From Chondrosia reniformis (taxonomy: Eukaryota; Porifera; Demospongiae; Chondrillida; Chondrillidae): 64,000 bases of DNA. Under the pieces are notes generated by a model. That model searched no databases. It was not told where the DNA came from and saw nothing but the letters and a program-made list of their open reading frames with translations. A program made the translations under genes and the position numbers. Shown in pieces: positions 22,921-35,400 of this stretch (position 1 is the first letter of the stretch; each line of letters opens with the position of its first letter). The stretch covers positions 5,202,501-5,266,500 of the forward strand of contig OX359193.1 in assembly GCA_947172415.1 (NCBI GenBank), written 5' to 3'.

Positions 22921-23114
22921 GTTATATATTTGTCTGCATATTATCCTAGTACATTTTATGCATAGTTCTGTTAGTATTTGGATTGATATAAATTTTGAAT
23001 AATCAATATTGAAAACTGTAAAATACAAGTAGATTATACAAACTATCAATCATTAAAAATTCATATATATCCCACTATGTATGTATATCATTAAAACACC
23101 ATAAAAATATGTTA

Positions 23115-24948
23115 TTAGACACATAAGCAGGATTTAATTTTTAAAGTTTTAAACAATACTAATTCAGTCCTTTCGTCTTTCCTTATCGCAAGAGTGATTG
23201 GAGAGAATTTATCTGGTACACAGCAGGAAGCAATGCCAGTAGGCCTTGCTATATGGTAGTAAAATGAATTAGAGGGTCCTGAAAAGTTTGAAAACAATCT
23301 GCAGGTACCTTGGCATTGCCCCATATCTATAGTTTGAGGGTCTATTTCATATCCTATGCCTATGTCCTTTTTTAGATCAATCAGAAGACTTTCCCGACAA
23401 CATTTTCTGTATGTATTGTTTGCTGGGCAACTATAATCCTCAATTTCTTGTTGATTCCTTTTATGTCGTCCTGAGTCTTCAGCTCCTCCAATTCTTTCTG
23501 GTTTCATTAAAAGAACGAGTCTTGGTGAAATGGTGTGATTAGTAGGATCTGTATTAAACTCTACGGCATTGTAAACCTTGTCATTGTTAGCCTCGCCATC
23601 TATTTCCCTATATATAGTTAGCAATAATTCAAGTTTTCCCTTTTTAATGCTTTTTATCCAGTTAGGATTCTCTGTTGTAACATCTACAGTTTTGTATCCC
23701 TTGTTTGTATCCTTCAATGCAGTGGTCGTCAGAGGTATATGTGTTCTTTTTAGTCCAATATGAACGGTGTAAGCTACTTCTGCCATGTTAAGTACTTCTT
23801 CATCACTACTTGTTGACTTTTGTGTTTGAAACAACAAGAGCTTAATGTTGTCAATGTGGCCACGAATAGTAGGCGCCTCAAAAGATAAATAATACTTTTG
23901 CTTCTGAAGGATTTTTCCAGATGGTAACTGACCTGTTATTAGCAAATGAAGAAAATTAGAGTATATGTGTTAAAATGTGCTAATGTGTTATATATTTGCA
24001 GGATTAATGCATATATACTTGTATAATATATGTACGTATGTATACATGAAGAAATGGATAATCACTGCAAGGTTATACTGACCAGCCTAGGAACCAAAGT
24101 CTAATCATGCCTGGGGGCCCAAAGTCCTATTAATGGCAACCAATGATCGCCTCCCAGTCATCCAAATCATCAAAGAGCCATAGACAGTTGTACTTTCCTT
24201 TGGACTCATCAGTATGACTGTCTATTTATTATAATTACTAAACAACTCATTGAGAAAATGGCAGCAAAAGGTTTACCATGGAAGCCCTTAATAAGCACAT
24301 TAGTGGAATTCATTGTATATATACACTGTGCATAGCCCTACCATATACAAAACCTATATATGTCTAAAATTCCTTTGGTTTAGTGTATATATAATGAATG
24401 CCAATCAATACATGTAATTATACTGTATGTAGTATAGATTGTCACATTGTGTAGATTACTTGGGTCCCAACAAAGTCACTAACACACAGAAAGCTGTGAG
24501 CTCTATATTTTAGATATGGTTCTGGAGCTATTCTGAGTAGTATCACAATATGGTGTGCAGACTTACTGTTAGCCAAAGATGTTCGAGTACTATTGACCCT
24601 ATATGTTTCCACAAAATGTGTTTTTTGCTGCTTTATTGATACACTGTTTTCTTTATTCTCTATTTCAGCAATTAATTTGCTCTCCATCAACATTTCCTCT
24701 GACAGGGCTGTGTCTGCTGACTTGTAATTTGTCTGGTTATACTCTTCCTCCAGCCCAAGTTCTCTTAATAGGTAGGCCCTTAAACCAGGTATTATATCCT
24801 CTTTGGTTAGTCTCTTTGATTTGGAGCATTTAACATCACCACCTGACACTGCTGTTAAGGTCTGCAGTATTACACAGCTGATACCAAGAAGCTGCAGTAG
24901 TTTATAATTAGGCTCCTTTCTGACCTCTTTCATAATTAAACTGTTCAC
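23115..24948 (-). CDS. TGF-beta superfamily ligand 2 (nine-cysteine)
   Basis: Two exons, 24948-24567 and 23932-23115, with a phase-1 intron (399 residues). A hydrophobic segment (LLQLLGISCVILQTLTAVSG) at residues 18-37 is the probable signal. The prodomain has IPLTTTAL, equivalent to the IPLAVKT of the other two ligands. Furin site RHKR. The mature domain is TGF-beta-like with nine cysteines: YSC, RKCC, RESLLIDLKKDIG, MGQCQGTC (CxGxC), ASCCVPD and KSCLCV at the C-terminus. The CRESLLIDLKKDIG stretch closely resembles vertebrate TGF-beta. Secreted ligand for serine/threonine kinase receptors. Several in-frame ATGs (24948, 24933) leave the exact start open. Confidence 0.95.
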
Positions 24949-26009
24949 CTTACTTGTAGCTGACGTGCCACAACTGACTTCTTCACTGTTGTTGCTCCTT
25001 TTATGGGTTGATCCTGTATGCTATATATACAGCTTCTCTTAATTACATTATTCTGTGGTCTTGTCTAGTTACATACTTAATTCACATACTTTGCATAGTT
25101 CTATAGTACATACATATAATGCTCCCTATTAGGGAAGACAGAGTTCACTATCAATATACACTTTTGTGTAAGGAAATTGTCACTAATATAAATCTTATCT
25201 ATTTCTTTGTTTGGCTAGCTTTCCTTTACAATTTCTTGTAATTCTAAAGAAAATGAATACCATGTATTATATGTATAGTAAGTTGGTTATGTCTACAATA
25301 CAGGGCTGAATAGTGTCAAAGACATCTAGTTCCTTCACCTTGAGGTAGTTTCCTTTACAGACTTGGTAGTTTATTTGACCTTTATTATCACCAGTAATTC
25401 AATGATTGAGGATATCAAACATGAAAGGTTCCATTGTTCTTTGTCTAATTTTGAGAAACCTGTCCACTGACTGACCTCATACAAGCTGTATTGTCAGCTG
25501 CATTCATTTTATACCTGGCTGGGTTGCCAATTTGAACTATTTCATTCCAATCCATTGTATTGTAAAGGTGTTTAGTTTATATATATATGGCTGCCAAGTT
25601 ACATAATTATTATGTTTTTACATTACAGATTCCAGTGGTTCTCTCTGTATGGTGATACCTTTACAATAGTTATTTACTTATTGCATATAGATATACCTTC
25701 ACTTTGACATTATTTGCATATTTGTACTACGTACATAGATATATGTATGTACCTTGACTTTTGCACTATTCGAAGGTACTTATATAATTACTGCATATGC
25801 CGCAGCAACTGCTAGAATTACTTATAATACAAGTTCTCATGACTTGTTGCCTTAATATGAGCAATAAAGCAAGGTGAATGATTTTTGTACCGACTCTTTT
25901 TTAATTTTATTTATTATGTCATTTGAAAGGTATGAACACACTTGTTATCTTCTATCTATATAATGTAGAGGTTGTTAATATTAAGAGCTGTGAAGGACCA
26001 AGGAAAGAC

Positions 26010-26125
26010 CTATATATATGTAGGATCAGTGATGAAGGGTGGAACTCCCAGAAAACAGCTATTTCACTATAATAGAGAAGGAGAGAGAGAATATTCTCAT
26101 TCAGAGCTCTATAGTTATAGTGTCT
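26010..26125 (-). repeat. Dispersed repeat family A, copy 5
   Basis: Diverged reverse copy: GGATCAGTGATGAAGGGTGG, GAACTCCCAGAAAACAGC, and CATTCAGAGCTCTA are recognisable. Confidence 0.65.
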
Positions 26126-26483
26126 ATATTCTAACAGTGTTTCTTAACTTTTGTCCTTTTGAAAGGAATTCCCACTATTTTCTAAGCCTGCTTCATTAGC
26201 AGCTGCCTAAAACATTGGATGAATCATGCATCCACACCTAAGAAACCTTCCCTGACTGAAGGATATTAAGTTAGTCTAGTTGTGGTACTAGACGCTATAG
26301 GTTTGTATGAATATTGATCAATTAGAGTGTTAGACACACCTTATTACGCCTACAAGAATCTTATTTTATATACAATATTAGTCAATAATTAGTAGACTCT
26401 TGTCACTATGTTGAAATGGGCTGAATGTTTACTGACCACAGTTGGGAGTGGCAGTCATTCCATATTAAGGGTTTTCTAGTTAC

Positions 26484-26490
26484 TATATAG
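26484..26490 (+). promoter_or_regulatory. TATA box upstream of TGF-beta ligand 3
   Basis: TATATAG, 71 nt upstream of the ATG at 26555, in otherwise mixed sequence. Confidence 0.4.
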
Positions 26491-26554
26491 AGGCGAGTTA
26501 GTAGCCTGAGGGCTTCAGTGGCTAAATTTTGAAAATATATGTACTTATGCTGTT

Positions 26555-28026
26555 ATGATGGAGAGATCCAAGACTATCCTGTGGCTGGTTGTAGCTTTCT
26601 TCTGTAGTTCTACATCAGGTGATGATGGCGAGGCTCTTGCTATGGCAGCCAGAAAACAACAGATAAAGAGGTTAATTTTAGAGCAGTTAAAACTAGATCA
26701 GTTACCTTCAGTTAGTAATTTTAACAAGGTACCCGCTGAAATAGAAGAGGAATATGATATCCTAGTAGCTGCAGATAAACAACAGTTTACTAAACCAACT
26801 GATTACAGTAGAGATGAATCATCACAGAATCACGTTAGGACATTGACTTCTTTTAAAGGCAGTATTAGAGAAACACTCCTTAAAGGTTAGTGTGAGGATC
26901 TCTCTACTTCACCTATGTTGTCTGGAATATCTCTGTCTATATATAGATATAAATATAGATCTTGAGGTGATATATGATAGTATTAGCCTCCTTGGCTACC
27001 TGATCTTAAGGATAACTCATCTTTTACTTCTACACCATACATCCTCCCTTTGTATCAGTAAAAACTCTATATACTACGTATATACGTATATATACACTTT
27101 CTATCACATATATACATAGATCATAGACAATATTCTGCCCCTAACATACTTCAGAGTTGATGGTTGATGTTACAGTAGTCTATCTTTTTCAATGACTAGG
27201 TGACTGGATCCCTGGTAGAGGATTTTTTCAGAGACACTACAGACTATCCTTTAACTTCCAGGTGTTATTTGATCATTTTATAACTGCTATTCAACTAATT
27301 CTATACCAGAAGCCTGTGGAGAACTTTAAATGGCTTGAATCTAATCAGACTGTTAAAGTTGTGAAATTGATCCCTTCAGGCAAGAAACATATAAGAATTC
27401 CATTAGCTGTCAAAACACTATCAACTGGGAGTTTTGGGTTTAAAGTGTTTGAGTTAACTGTGGACAAAGGATCTTGGCTTAAAGATTGTATTCAAAATAC
27501 ATCTGGCTACATAGAGCTGGAAGTGTCCATCTACTCCAGTAGGACCGAAAAAGGAGACGAGATACCACCAAGCCTTGTGTTTGAAACTGATCCTGTGAAT
27601 ATTTCAACCATCCCTCGTTTAGTATTCATGAATGAAGCAATATCAACTGCTCAAATTGACACCCAACGTAGCAAAAGACTCACTGTAGACCAAATAGGTA
27701 ATACAAGATTTTGTTCCAATCTCAGTACATCTTGTTGTCTTCGAAATATGACACTTGACTTTCACCAAGATTTGGGCTTTGAATTTGTAAAGAAACCACG
27801 AACAATAAATTTTGGATATTGTAAAGGATTGTGTCCATTATCATATGGCAGATTCCTTGAAACCCCACAAGTGTACTTGTATACCAACAAAAAGAATAAA
27901 ACTATAACACCTTGTTGTACCGCAGGAGGTTATGCAGATTTACATTTACTGTTGTATGAACCAATTGACGGAAAATATCTTTATACTTTGGAAAATACTA
28001 TTGCTTTAAATTGTAAATGCAAATAA
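26555..28026 (+). CDS. TGF-beta superfamily ligand 3 (nine-cysteine)
   Basis: Two exons, 26555-26885 and 27200-28026, with a phase-1 intron at the same place as in ligands 1 and 2 (385 residues). Signal peptide ERSKTILWLVVAFFCSSTSG. The prodomain contains IPLAVKTLS and FETDPVNISTIPRLVF, the latter also present as 'FNTDPTNHTISPRLVL' in ligand 2. Furin site RSKR. The mature domain has nine cysteines: FCSN, TSCCLRNMTLDFHQDLGFEF, GYCKGLC, TPCC, and NCKCK at the end. Six or so N-glycosylation sequons. This gene is on the opposite strand to its two paralogues. Confidence 0.95.
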
Positions 28027-29424
28027 GTATTTGTGCCATTGCAATTGTAATTATTATCACTTTTTATGACATTTTTATTTTTATGTAATTTATAAACACA
28101 AAGAGTACTTTTGTACCTATGTATACATTTTAATTTTTTACTCAGATTATTCTGTATGTGTAATGAAATTAATGTTACTTACGTATAAGTGGCATGGTGC
28201 AAAAATTCAATCAATGCCAAAAAGGATTAAAATCTTCTATGAAGGAGGTCATCCTATATAGATATGGTATATATTTACAATATATTTATATATACATTAT
28301 GTATACATACTGTACATAACATTTACATTTATAATTTGTGTGAGTTGTGGTCAGCAAGTAAACATATATATATAGATATACGTATATATATTATGTATAT
28401 GTAATATACTGTATCTAGCTATGGAGTGAAGGTTACATATACACATGTACACTAGTATAATATATGGATCAAGGGGCGGGAAAGGATTATTTGTTGACAC
28501 CAGGCCAATCGGGCATGGTTATTGTTTGTAGTATCCACATGGCAATTAAGTGTATAGACACAAGAGGGGTGATCATGCACATGGTAAGTCGTATATAGCC
28601 AAGTTATAATTAGCCCTGTTAACTTGATATAATTGACCTCAGCAACAATATCAAATTGAAGATGCCGATATATATACATACGTAGCTAGCTGCGGGACTA
28701 TATACGTATATATTGTACTACAGTACAATATATATATATGTACCTATTTTATATACATACCATAACATATATACGTATATATGTGATTACACACTTATGT
28801 TCCATTATTGTTTGAGATTTGGCTATATACTCAGAAATTTGAAGCAATACTACTAATTTCATCTTCATTTAATTCTTTAAACTTTATGTATATATGTATA
28901 CGTGCGTATGTACGTATATAGAAAGATGTATACGTAGATATGACAAACATGCAGACACATATATATAATATTAGGATACAATAACACATGTGTGTACACA
29001 CAAAGTACATTAGCTATATCAAGTTATAGGGTAGTATAATATGATAATGGTATATCAGATACGGTTATCAGTTGAGAATGTAACCTTGTTAATAAAGTCT
29101 TACATGTGTTTGTAATTCTATAAATGATAACTCTGGCCTGACCTCTATATAATTAATTAAGAATTAACACAGGATTTCCTTACCACATAATTTATATTAT
29201 ATATTTGTACAATATTAAAGACATCTAAATCAAGCAAACAGTAAAATGTTACCTTAAAGACCTAAGGGAGTCAATATTTCAATATTACAAAATATAACAA
29301 ACACAAAGCAAAAAATTGCTAGCATTTATACTACAGCCAATCAAATAAAAAGTACTTGGTAAATTCAATAGTAATCTCACAACATACGTATGACCAAACA
29401 TAAAAATGCTACAAAAAGAGAGAG

Positions 29425-29465
<41 letters not shown>
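28027..29465. other. AT-rich intergenic region
   Basis: 1.4 kb rich in TATATACGTATATA-type palindromes, including a hairpin near 28700-28732 (ATTGTACT/AGTACAAT). It holds the 3' UTRs of TGF-beta ligand 3 and of the DNTTIP1-like gene. No gene seen. Confidence 0.5.
29417..29464. repeat. (GA)n microsatellite
   Basis: AGAG run of nearly 50 bp with one interruption, starting 2 bp after the stop codon of the DNTTIP1-like gene and so in its 3' UTR. Confidence 0.95.
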
Positions 29466-29467
<2 letters not shown>

Positions 29468-32325
29468 ACACTAAGTTATCAGGTTCTCCTTCATCAACCT
29501 GAGATGATGTTTCTGGTTCGCTGTTAGGGAATCCAACAGATTCCTGCTCTGCTTGCGACATTATGTCATGTTCATCAGCAGACGCTTCCCCAACAGAAGA
29601 TTCAACTGGAACAGAATTGTCAGTCTTTGTCAGGTTTGGCCGATTTTTACGCCCATGTTGAGCTAAATAAAGAAAATTGACTTAAAATTAATAAATTTTT
29701 TTATACATATTTGCAATGAATATACAAATCTTGAATCTGTAGATCTCAACAAGCACTCCATTACAAACACTAATAAATGTACTAACCAATTAAGTCTTTC
29801 ATTGTCTCTTGTACTTTCTTTAATATGAACTTGGGCAATGTGAAAGCCTGCACTTCAAGATTCTTCACTTCTTTAACAACTGTGTCATTGTTGCTACATA
29901 GCAAGACCATTTAGTTTTATCTGGTGTATAAGTTATAAATACTCAGTTGCCGTGGCAACCGCCTGTGTTTAAATTTCATAACCGTGATATAACAGGATTT
30001 AAGAAGCTATATACTGCATCGGCTTCTTAAATCCTGTTATATCCCTGCCCAAATATGGTAAACTAAGACGTTTCTTCTTGGAGGGTGGACAATTCTCCTT
30101 ACATTTAGGACAGTTGGAGTAGTCAGGGCAAGAGCATTCTATGAAGTCGTCAGCATTTAAGCAAAAACAACCAGACACTAGCAGAGCCATCCTGAAAGTC
30201 CCGCCAAAATAACGATAAAAAGCGACGGAGTATATATCTGGTCAAAATGTTTACTTGTAATGTAAATATACTTTAATTGCATGAATGAGTCATGAATGAC
30301 ATTTCTATGTCCACTTAACACACATTCCTAGATAAGATTAAAGTTATTATTTTATATTCCTGGACCATTTATATATAGAGAAATTCAACCAAACTAGATA
30401 GACCTTAGAGAGAGATAGTCTAGCATACCTGTAATGAGAGTTGGAATTCATTATCTTGACTATCTGGTCATACAACACCAAAAAAGCCTGGATTATTAAA
30501 ATATGCATGTAAAGTAATGCAAGAGATGTCACTATGTAACATATACATATTTGTACCTACATATATTTAAATTGAAAGTGGGAAAGTTGACCTTAATTTG
30601 ATCAGTGTATATAAAAGTAACAATCTCTGACCACCAAATGCCAAAACACATTAACACTCAACTATACACTGTCAAAGGTTCAACACCATAAATAGCTGCA
30701 TACTTCAAGTATGGTCTTAACATGTCTAGCAATTAAGAGTACTTGTTTAACACTTTATAGTTTTAATTAGGGCTGCATGCAGCGGTCAAAGAGTGTAATT
30801 GGACCCTAACAAATATTCTGATCTCGTTAATAGAGAACACAAACCACACTCCAAATCTGCTTGTACCATTATTAGGTGAGGTCAAACAAAACTATTATTT
30901 CACACAGGAAAATTAGCTATCTAAAAAGCAGCTGCCCACCCTATAAGTGAATTCTGGGTGACTGAAATACAATAACTTGGTATTTCTAAGGGTCATACAT
31001 AAACTATTACTTTTGTTCTTGATTGTCTGTCAGGTGAACCACAGAGATGAGGCATAAGAATCAGAATCCGTACAATGCAAGTACAGCCTGAAAGACATAC
31101 ATATGCTAAGCAATAGATTTGCTTACTCTTCCTCCTTGTAGAGTTAGTTTCCTATGCTCCAACAAATATTTTCTATCTTCATTGTCAGTGTTGTACTATA
31201 TGACACAGTAAGAGGTGATACATGGTGAAATAGAGTCATTTTTTGGTAAGGGACTTGTAAGATTGCATTTTAAGAGAATAGATGAACAGAAACCTGCTAT
31301 TGAAGTACATACAGTATGATTAATATGCAAAGGCATGCATGGTACAAAGCTTCTTTTAACAACACAATGTCTTTATTAACACATGTGTAAATACATAGAT
31401 GCAATTATTGAACTCCATTACTGAATAGCTGTAAGGTACAGGTTTCCATATTAAAAAAATATAGGATGTATTAACACATTCCTTATGAAATTTACCCGAA
31501 CTTTGTCACTGCAAAATTAAGAACACTTTCAAGGGTTCACAGGTGCAACCCCACCTTGTAATGTGTAGCGTATGAACACATGATTAACTACGTGTTATCT
31601 GTAATACTTTCAACACGTATAACTGCATGAATCTCAAAGGTTCATAATCTGAGGTTTGGCAGCAAATATACTAAAACTACAAAAAATAATTAAATGTACT
31701 ACAAGTTTAACTGGAATTTGAATTGACCAGTGAATGCCTTGCAATTAGTAGATACTTGTAACTTCCTATTCGTATGCTTTTTAGTGGCCAGGGATGTGGT
31801 TTATCCAAGTACCTTCTATAGTTCAATGTATATGTATAATGCCACTCAAAATGTACATATATTAGTTATAATTCGAATATACAAACAATATGTATTCTGA
31901 ATCTAGTAAGTTCATGTAACTCAACTTACTCTGAAAAGGTTTGGATGTACGTAGTAGATCTTCCCTCTATATCCAGCATATCCATAGGCCCTACGTATAT
32001 GTACCAAATGGAAATTAGTACATTTCAAAGGTGATCACTCTAAGTATATAAGTACCAGGAGTACTAGCCTAAGTGTTATGTTATTGATATTCAGCTGCTC
32101 AATAGACCAGATAATATATATATTTCTTCCAGATTGATATACTGTTTTATATTTTAAGAAAATAGAAAAAGCTAGCTCTTCAGGTTTAATTAAAGGTGAC
32201 TATATTCTAGAAGAAGCCACTCATAGTTAGGAAACACCATATGACTATTATACCTACATGAACCGCAAAGAGAATTATAAATGTTAAGTTAAATTACCCA
32301 TCACATAGGGAATAATACTGCTGGC

Positions 32326-32363
<38 letters not shown>

Positions 32364-32420
32364 TGTGTGTGTGTGTGTGTGTGAGAGTGTGTGTGTGTGT
32401 GTGTGAGTGTGTGTGTGTGT

Positions 32421-32451
<31 letters not shown>

Positions 32452-35400
32452 AGTGTGTGTGTGTGTGTGTGTGAGTGCGTGTGTGTGAGTGTGTGTGCGT
32501 GTGTGTGCTTCTCACTCATTGGCTCTGACCCCGAGCACAAATTTAGTGTTTTCATTCAAATCATCCGGATACCACTAGATTAAAACAAAAGGGCAAAGCT
32601 GAAAGGAGAGCAATTAAGGATTATTGGTGAGACCTATTTAACTTAATTTAAATACACAAAGGAGTGCAATTATTACTTTAGGGTTTCTTTGGGAATCAAT
32701 CCTTCATACATGAACACATACACATGTGTAAGAGAATTAAATTTCTCAATCTAAGATGTTCCACTAACAAAACTATTATTTTCCATTGATCCAATCAGTC
32801 TAATAACGAATAGAGAATAATAGTATTAGCACTGCAGTGATGAGGTATTTCTCTGGTGTTCTGGTACTGTCTTATAGCTTCTGCTTCTTCGTGTTTGTGT
32901 GCACTGCTTGCGTTAATAATACTAAACTGCTATTAATAGTAGCACAACAGTGTAGGACTATATGATGCTAAACTTTAAGGGATCTACCTTAGTCCTTAGA
33001 TACTACAGAGATTGTTGACATACTATACATACAGTAAGACCCAGTGTCACCTCAATAGATGACTTAACAGATCAGTGAAACTGATAAGCTACTGGCAATG
33101 ATTGCACATTTAAGATTAAGTAACTACAAAAATGATCACAATAGATACACAGAAGCCATTCACTTCCTGATTCCTTCCAAGGGTATTGATGATTGATCGG
33201 ATAATCAAATAATACAATTTCTAGCTATTGTCAATTGAGAGGATCAAGATGGTCCTGTGGACACAGAGGCCATTCATACATCTCTGTTCACATAAGTATT
33301 TCAATTAATAAGAGATAATTGTCAATCTCTATGGTCCACTACTATTAAATATGATAATAATATACTTAAACCTTAAATATTTACATTCATAAAAGTGTGG
33401 TACATTAAATATTTAAAATTATCTCATCTATATATGGAATTCGTAGCACATACAAAATACTACTTTTGTACAAACAGAACTGATTACAAGGTCATCTAAT
33501 GTTTGTACTCTATGGAACAGCAGAAGTATAAGCAAGGTATTACAGAGATGCCAACACACAAAGGAAAGAAAACATACTAACGAGAGGAAATGTATACATA
33601 AAGAGAAGTAGGAAAGTCAACATTGTGAGAAAAATTCATTCCACTACAGGAGGAAGGTGGTAATGGCCTACTATATTAGGATAATCAACATATTTCTGGC
33701 ATATTAAGGAAATGCCTTCAATTTAAAAGGGGAACTTGTAATCTACCAATTAAGCTGATAATACATGGTGGAACAGCATTGATTAATCTGTCAACTAACT
33801 CAAGCTAAACTGGTCTAAAGTTTCTTTAGAAAATACCACAATGGCAAGGGGGCAAAAAGAATGAAGTACTAATGTACAAGCCCTTGGCACAAGTACGTTA
33901 GCAATATAGCTATAGGTATACATATATATACGTACATGTATAATATAGTTTGTCAATGATACAATAACAAAGAAATGGCTGCCAAAGAAACCTTCTTTCA
34001 AAGCAAGTTTTTGAAAATCCAAGAATCAAAACCTTTTAGTACCTACTGGTACTGTTTTCTTGAACCTGTATGTTCAAGTAGACATATACAGAGACTGAGT
34101 ACTGTAACAGCTACTGGAGCATGCATGACCCAGTGGAGAATAAGATTAAAGAGAGGAAAAGAAGAAAGAAAAGATTCCTGTATCTTCATCCAAAGCTCTC
34201 TCCTGGTTTAGTTCCCCTATAGGCTTTTTTATAGAATAGGCACAGCATGTAGGAAAATGGTGTATTAGATTTTTCATGCTGAAGGTTAAAATAATGAAGA
34301 GGTAACCTAGTTTAATATGTTATTTTGCTATTAAAATTTGAGGGGGGAATCCCTCTGCCCCCCTCCCCCAAAGAAATGCTGGAGGCAATTTATATGAGCC
34401 TTATGTATCTCACTTCATACGAGACTTACATATCAAACATTCAGTAGCAATATGTGCATGTTGCAGACATTCATGAGTAACTGTACTCTCAAATGAAATG
34501 CAATCTTCATAATTCTATTAATAATGACATTGCCACATGTAATTGAAACACAATAAACCTTTGAGAGTGGATTGCCCAAAGTGTCTACACGTATCTAAGC
34601 CTATGTTACTATGAGCATGCTCCATCTGTCACAAATCATGCGCAGAAATACTATACCTAATATACAACTAAGGCACACAATGAATCAGAATGTAGTTAAT
34701 TAGTGCTCATTATTTAAGAAGTAATTAGATTCACTCTGAACAATGCCTAACAAGCTACTGATGAGAATGTACAATTTCAACTAAACATAATAACAAAAGA
34801 AAAAAGACAAGATTCTCTGTTTTCTGTATACTTAATTAAACTTGTGTGATATAGGGCATGAAATAAGAATGAAATAGGGACACGATGGCTAAACTGTAAA
34901 AATTAAGTTAGCATGTGCTCTGTGTGAATGGGATGCCATCTTTGTTAGATTAATTTATTTATCTCTATGGATACTGACTGTTTATGGAGATTTTTTATCT
35001 AATTATAGCTTATACATACTACATCTGTGTACACACAATTTCAATTAATTAAAAAAATCTTGATAGTGGTACATATTTAGATACAGCACGTTCCAAACAT
35101 TCTGCCAATGATAATATTTTTCATTTTCCCAAGCTTTATGACTACCAAAGAGAGGTGGGTGTGTCTAGTGTTCCCAAGCCTTATGGGGAGGTGGGTGCTT
35201 CTAGTATTTCTAAATCAAAATGTCTCCTGATTAAACCTTTATTTGCTAGACTTACAATATTACAGTCTATAATTACATGTTTCCCACACCTGGTCCGTAT
35301 GCTAGGATATATATTTAAAGTTAAGTATCAGTTATCACAGCCAATTGAAGGACAATGAATGCTACAGGCGTCTGTATTTATGAGATTTGGCTGCCATCTA

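Larger units (their letters stand above)
17858..23114. other. Long intergenic region between TGF-beta ligands 1 and 2
   Basis: 5.2 kb without a supported gene. It holds a 72-bp tandem duplication (19539-19682), a foldback element with a hammerhead-like core (20585-20747), a second such core on the minus strand (22280-22330), a TA microsatellite near 22187 and a tRNA-derived SINE (22735-22920). Near 19880-19920 there are several AGGTCA/AGTTCA-type half sites within 45 bp. Confidence 0.6.
24949..26554. other. Divergent region between TGF-beta ligands 2 and 3
   Basis: 1.6 kb between head-to-head ligand genes. A TATATATAG on the minus strand near 25022-25031 and CATAAAAGG near 25000 may serve ligand 2. 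TATATAG at 26484 may serve ligand 3. A fragment of dispersed repeat A lies at 26010-26125. The rest is AT-rich with no visible gene. Confidence 0.5.

Noticed and set aside
32294-32555. His/Thr-repeat ORFs on the minus strand
   Set aside because: Translation of a GT microsatellite.
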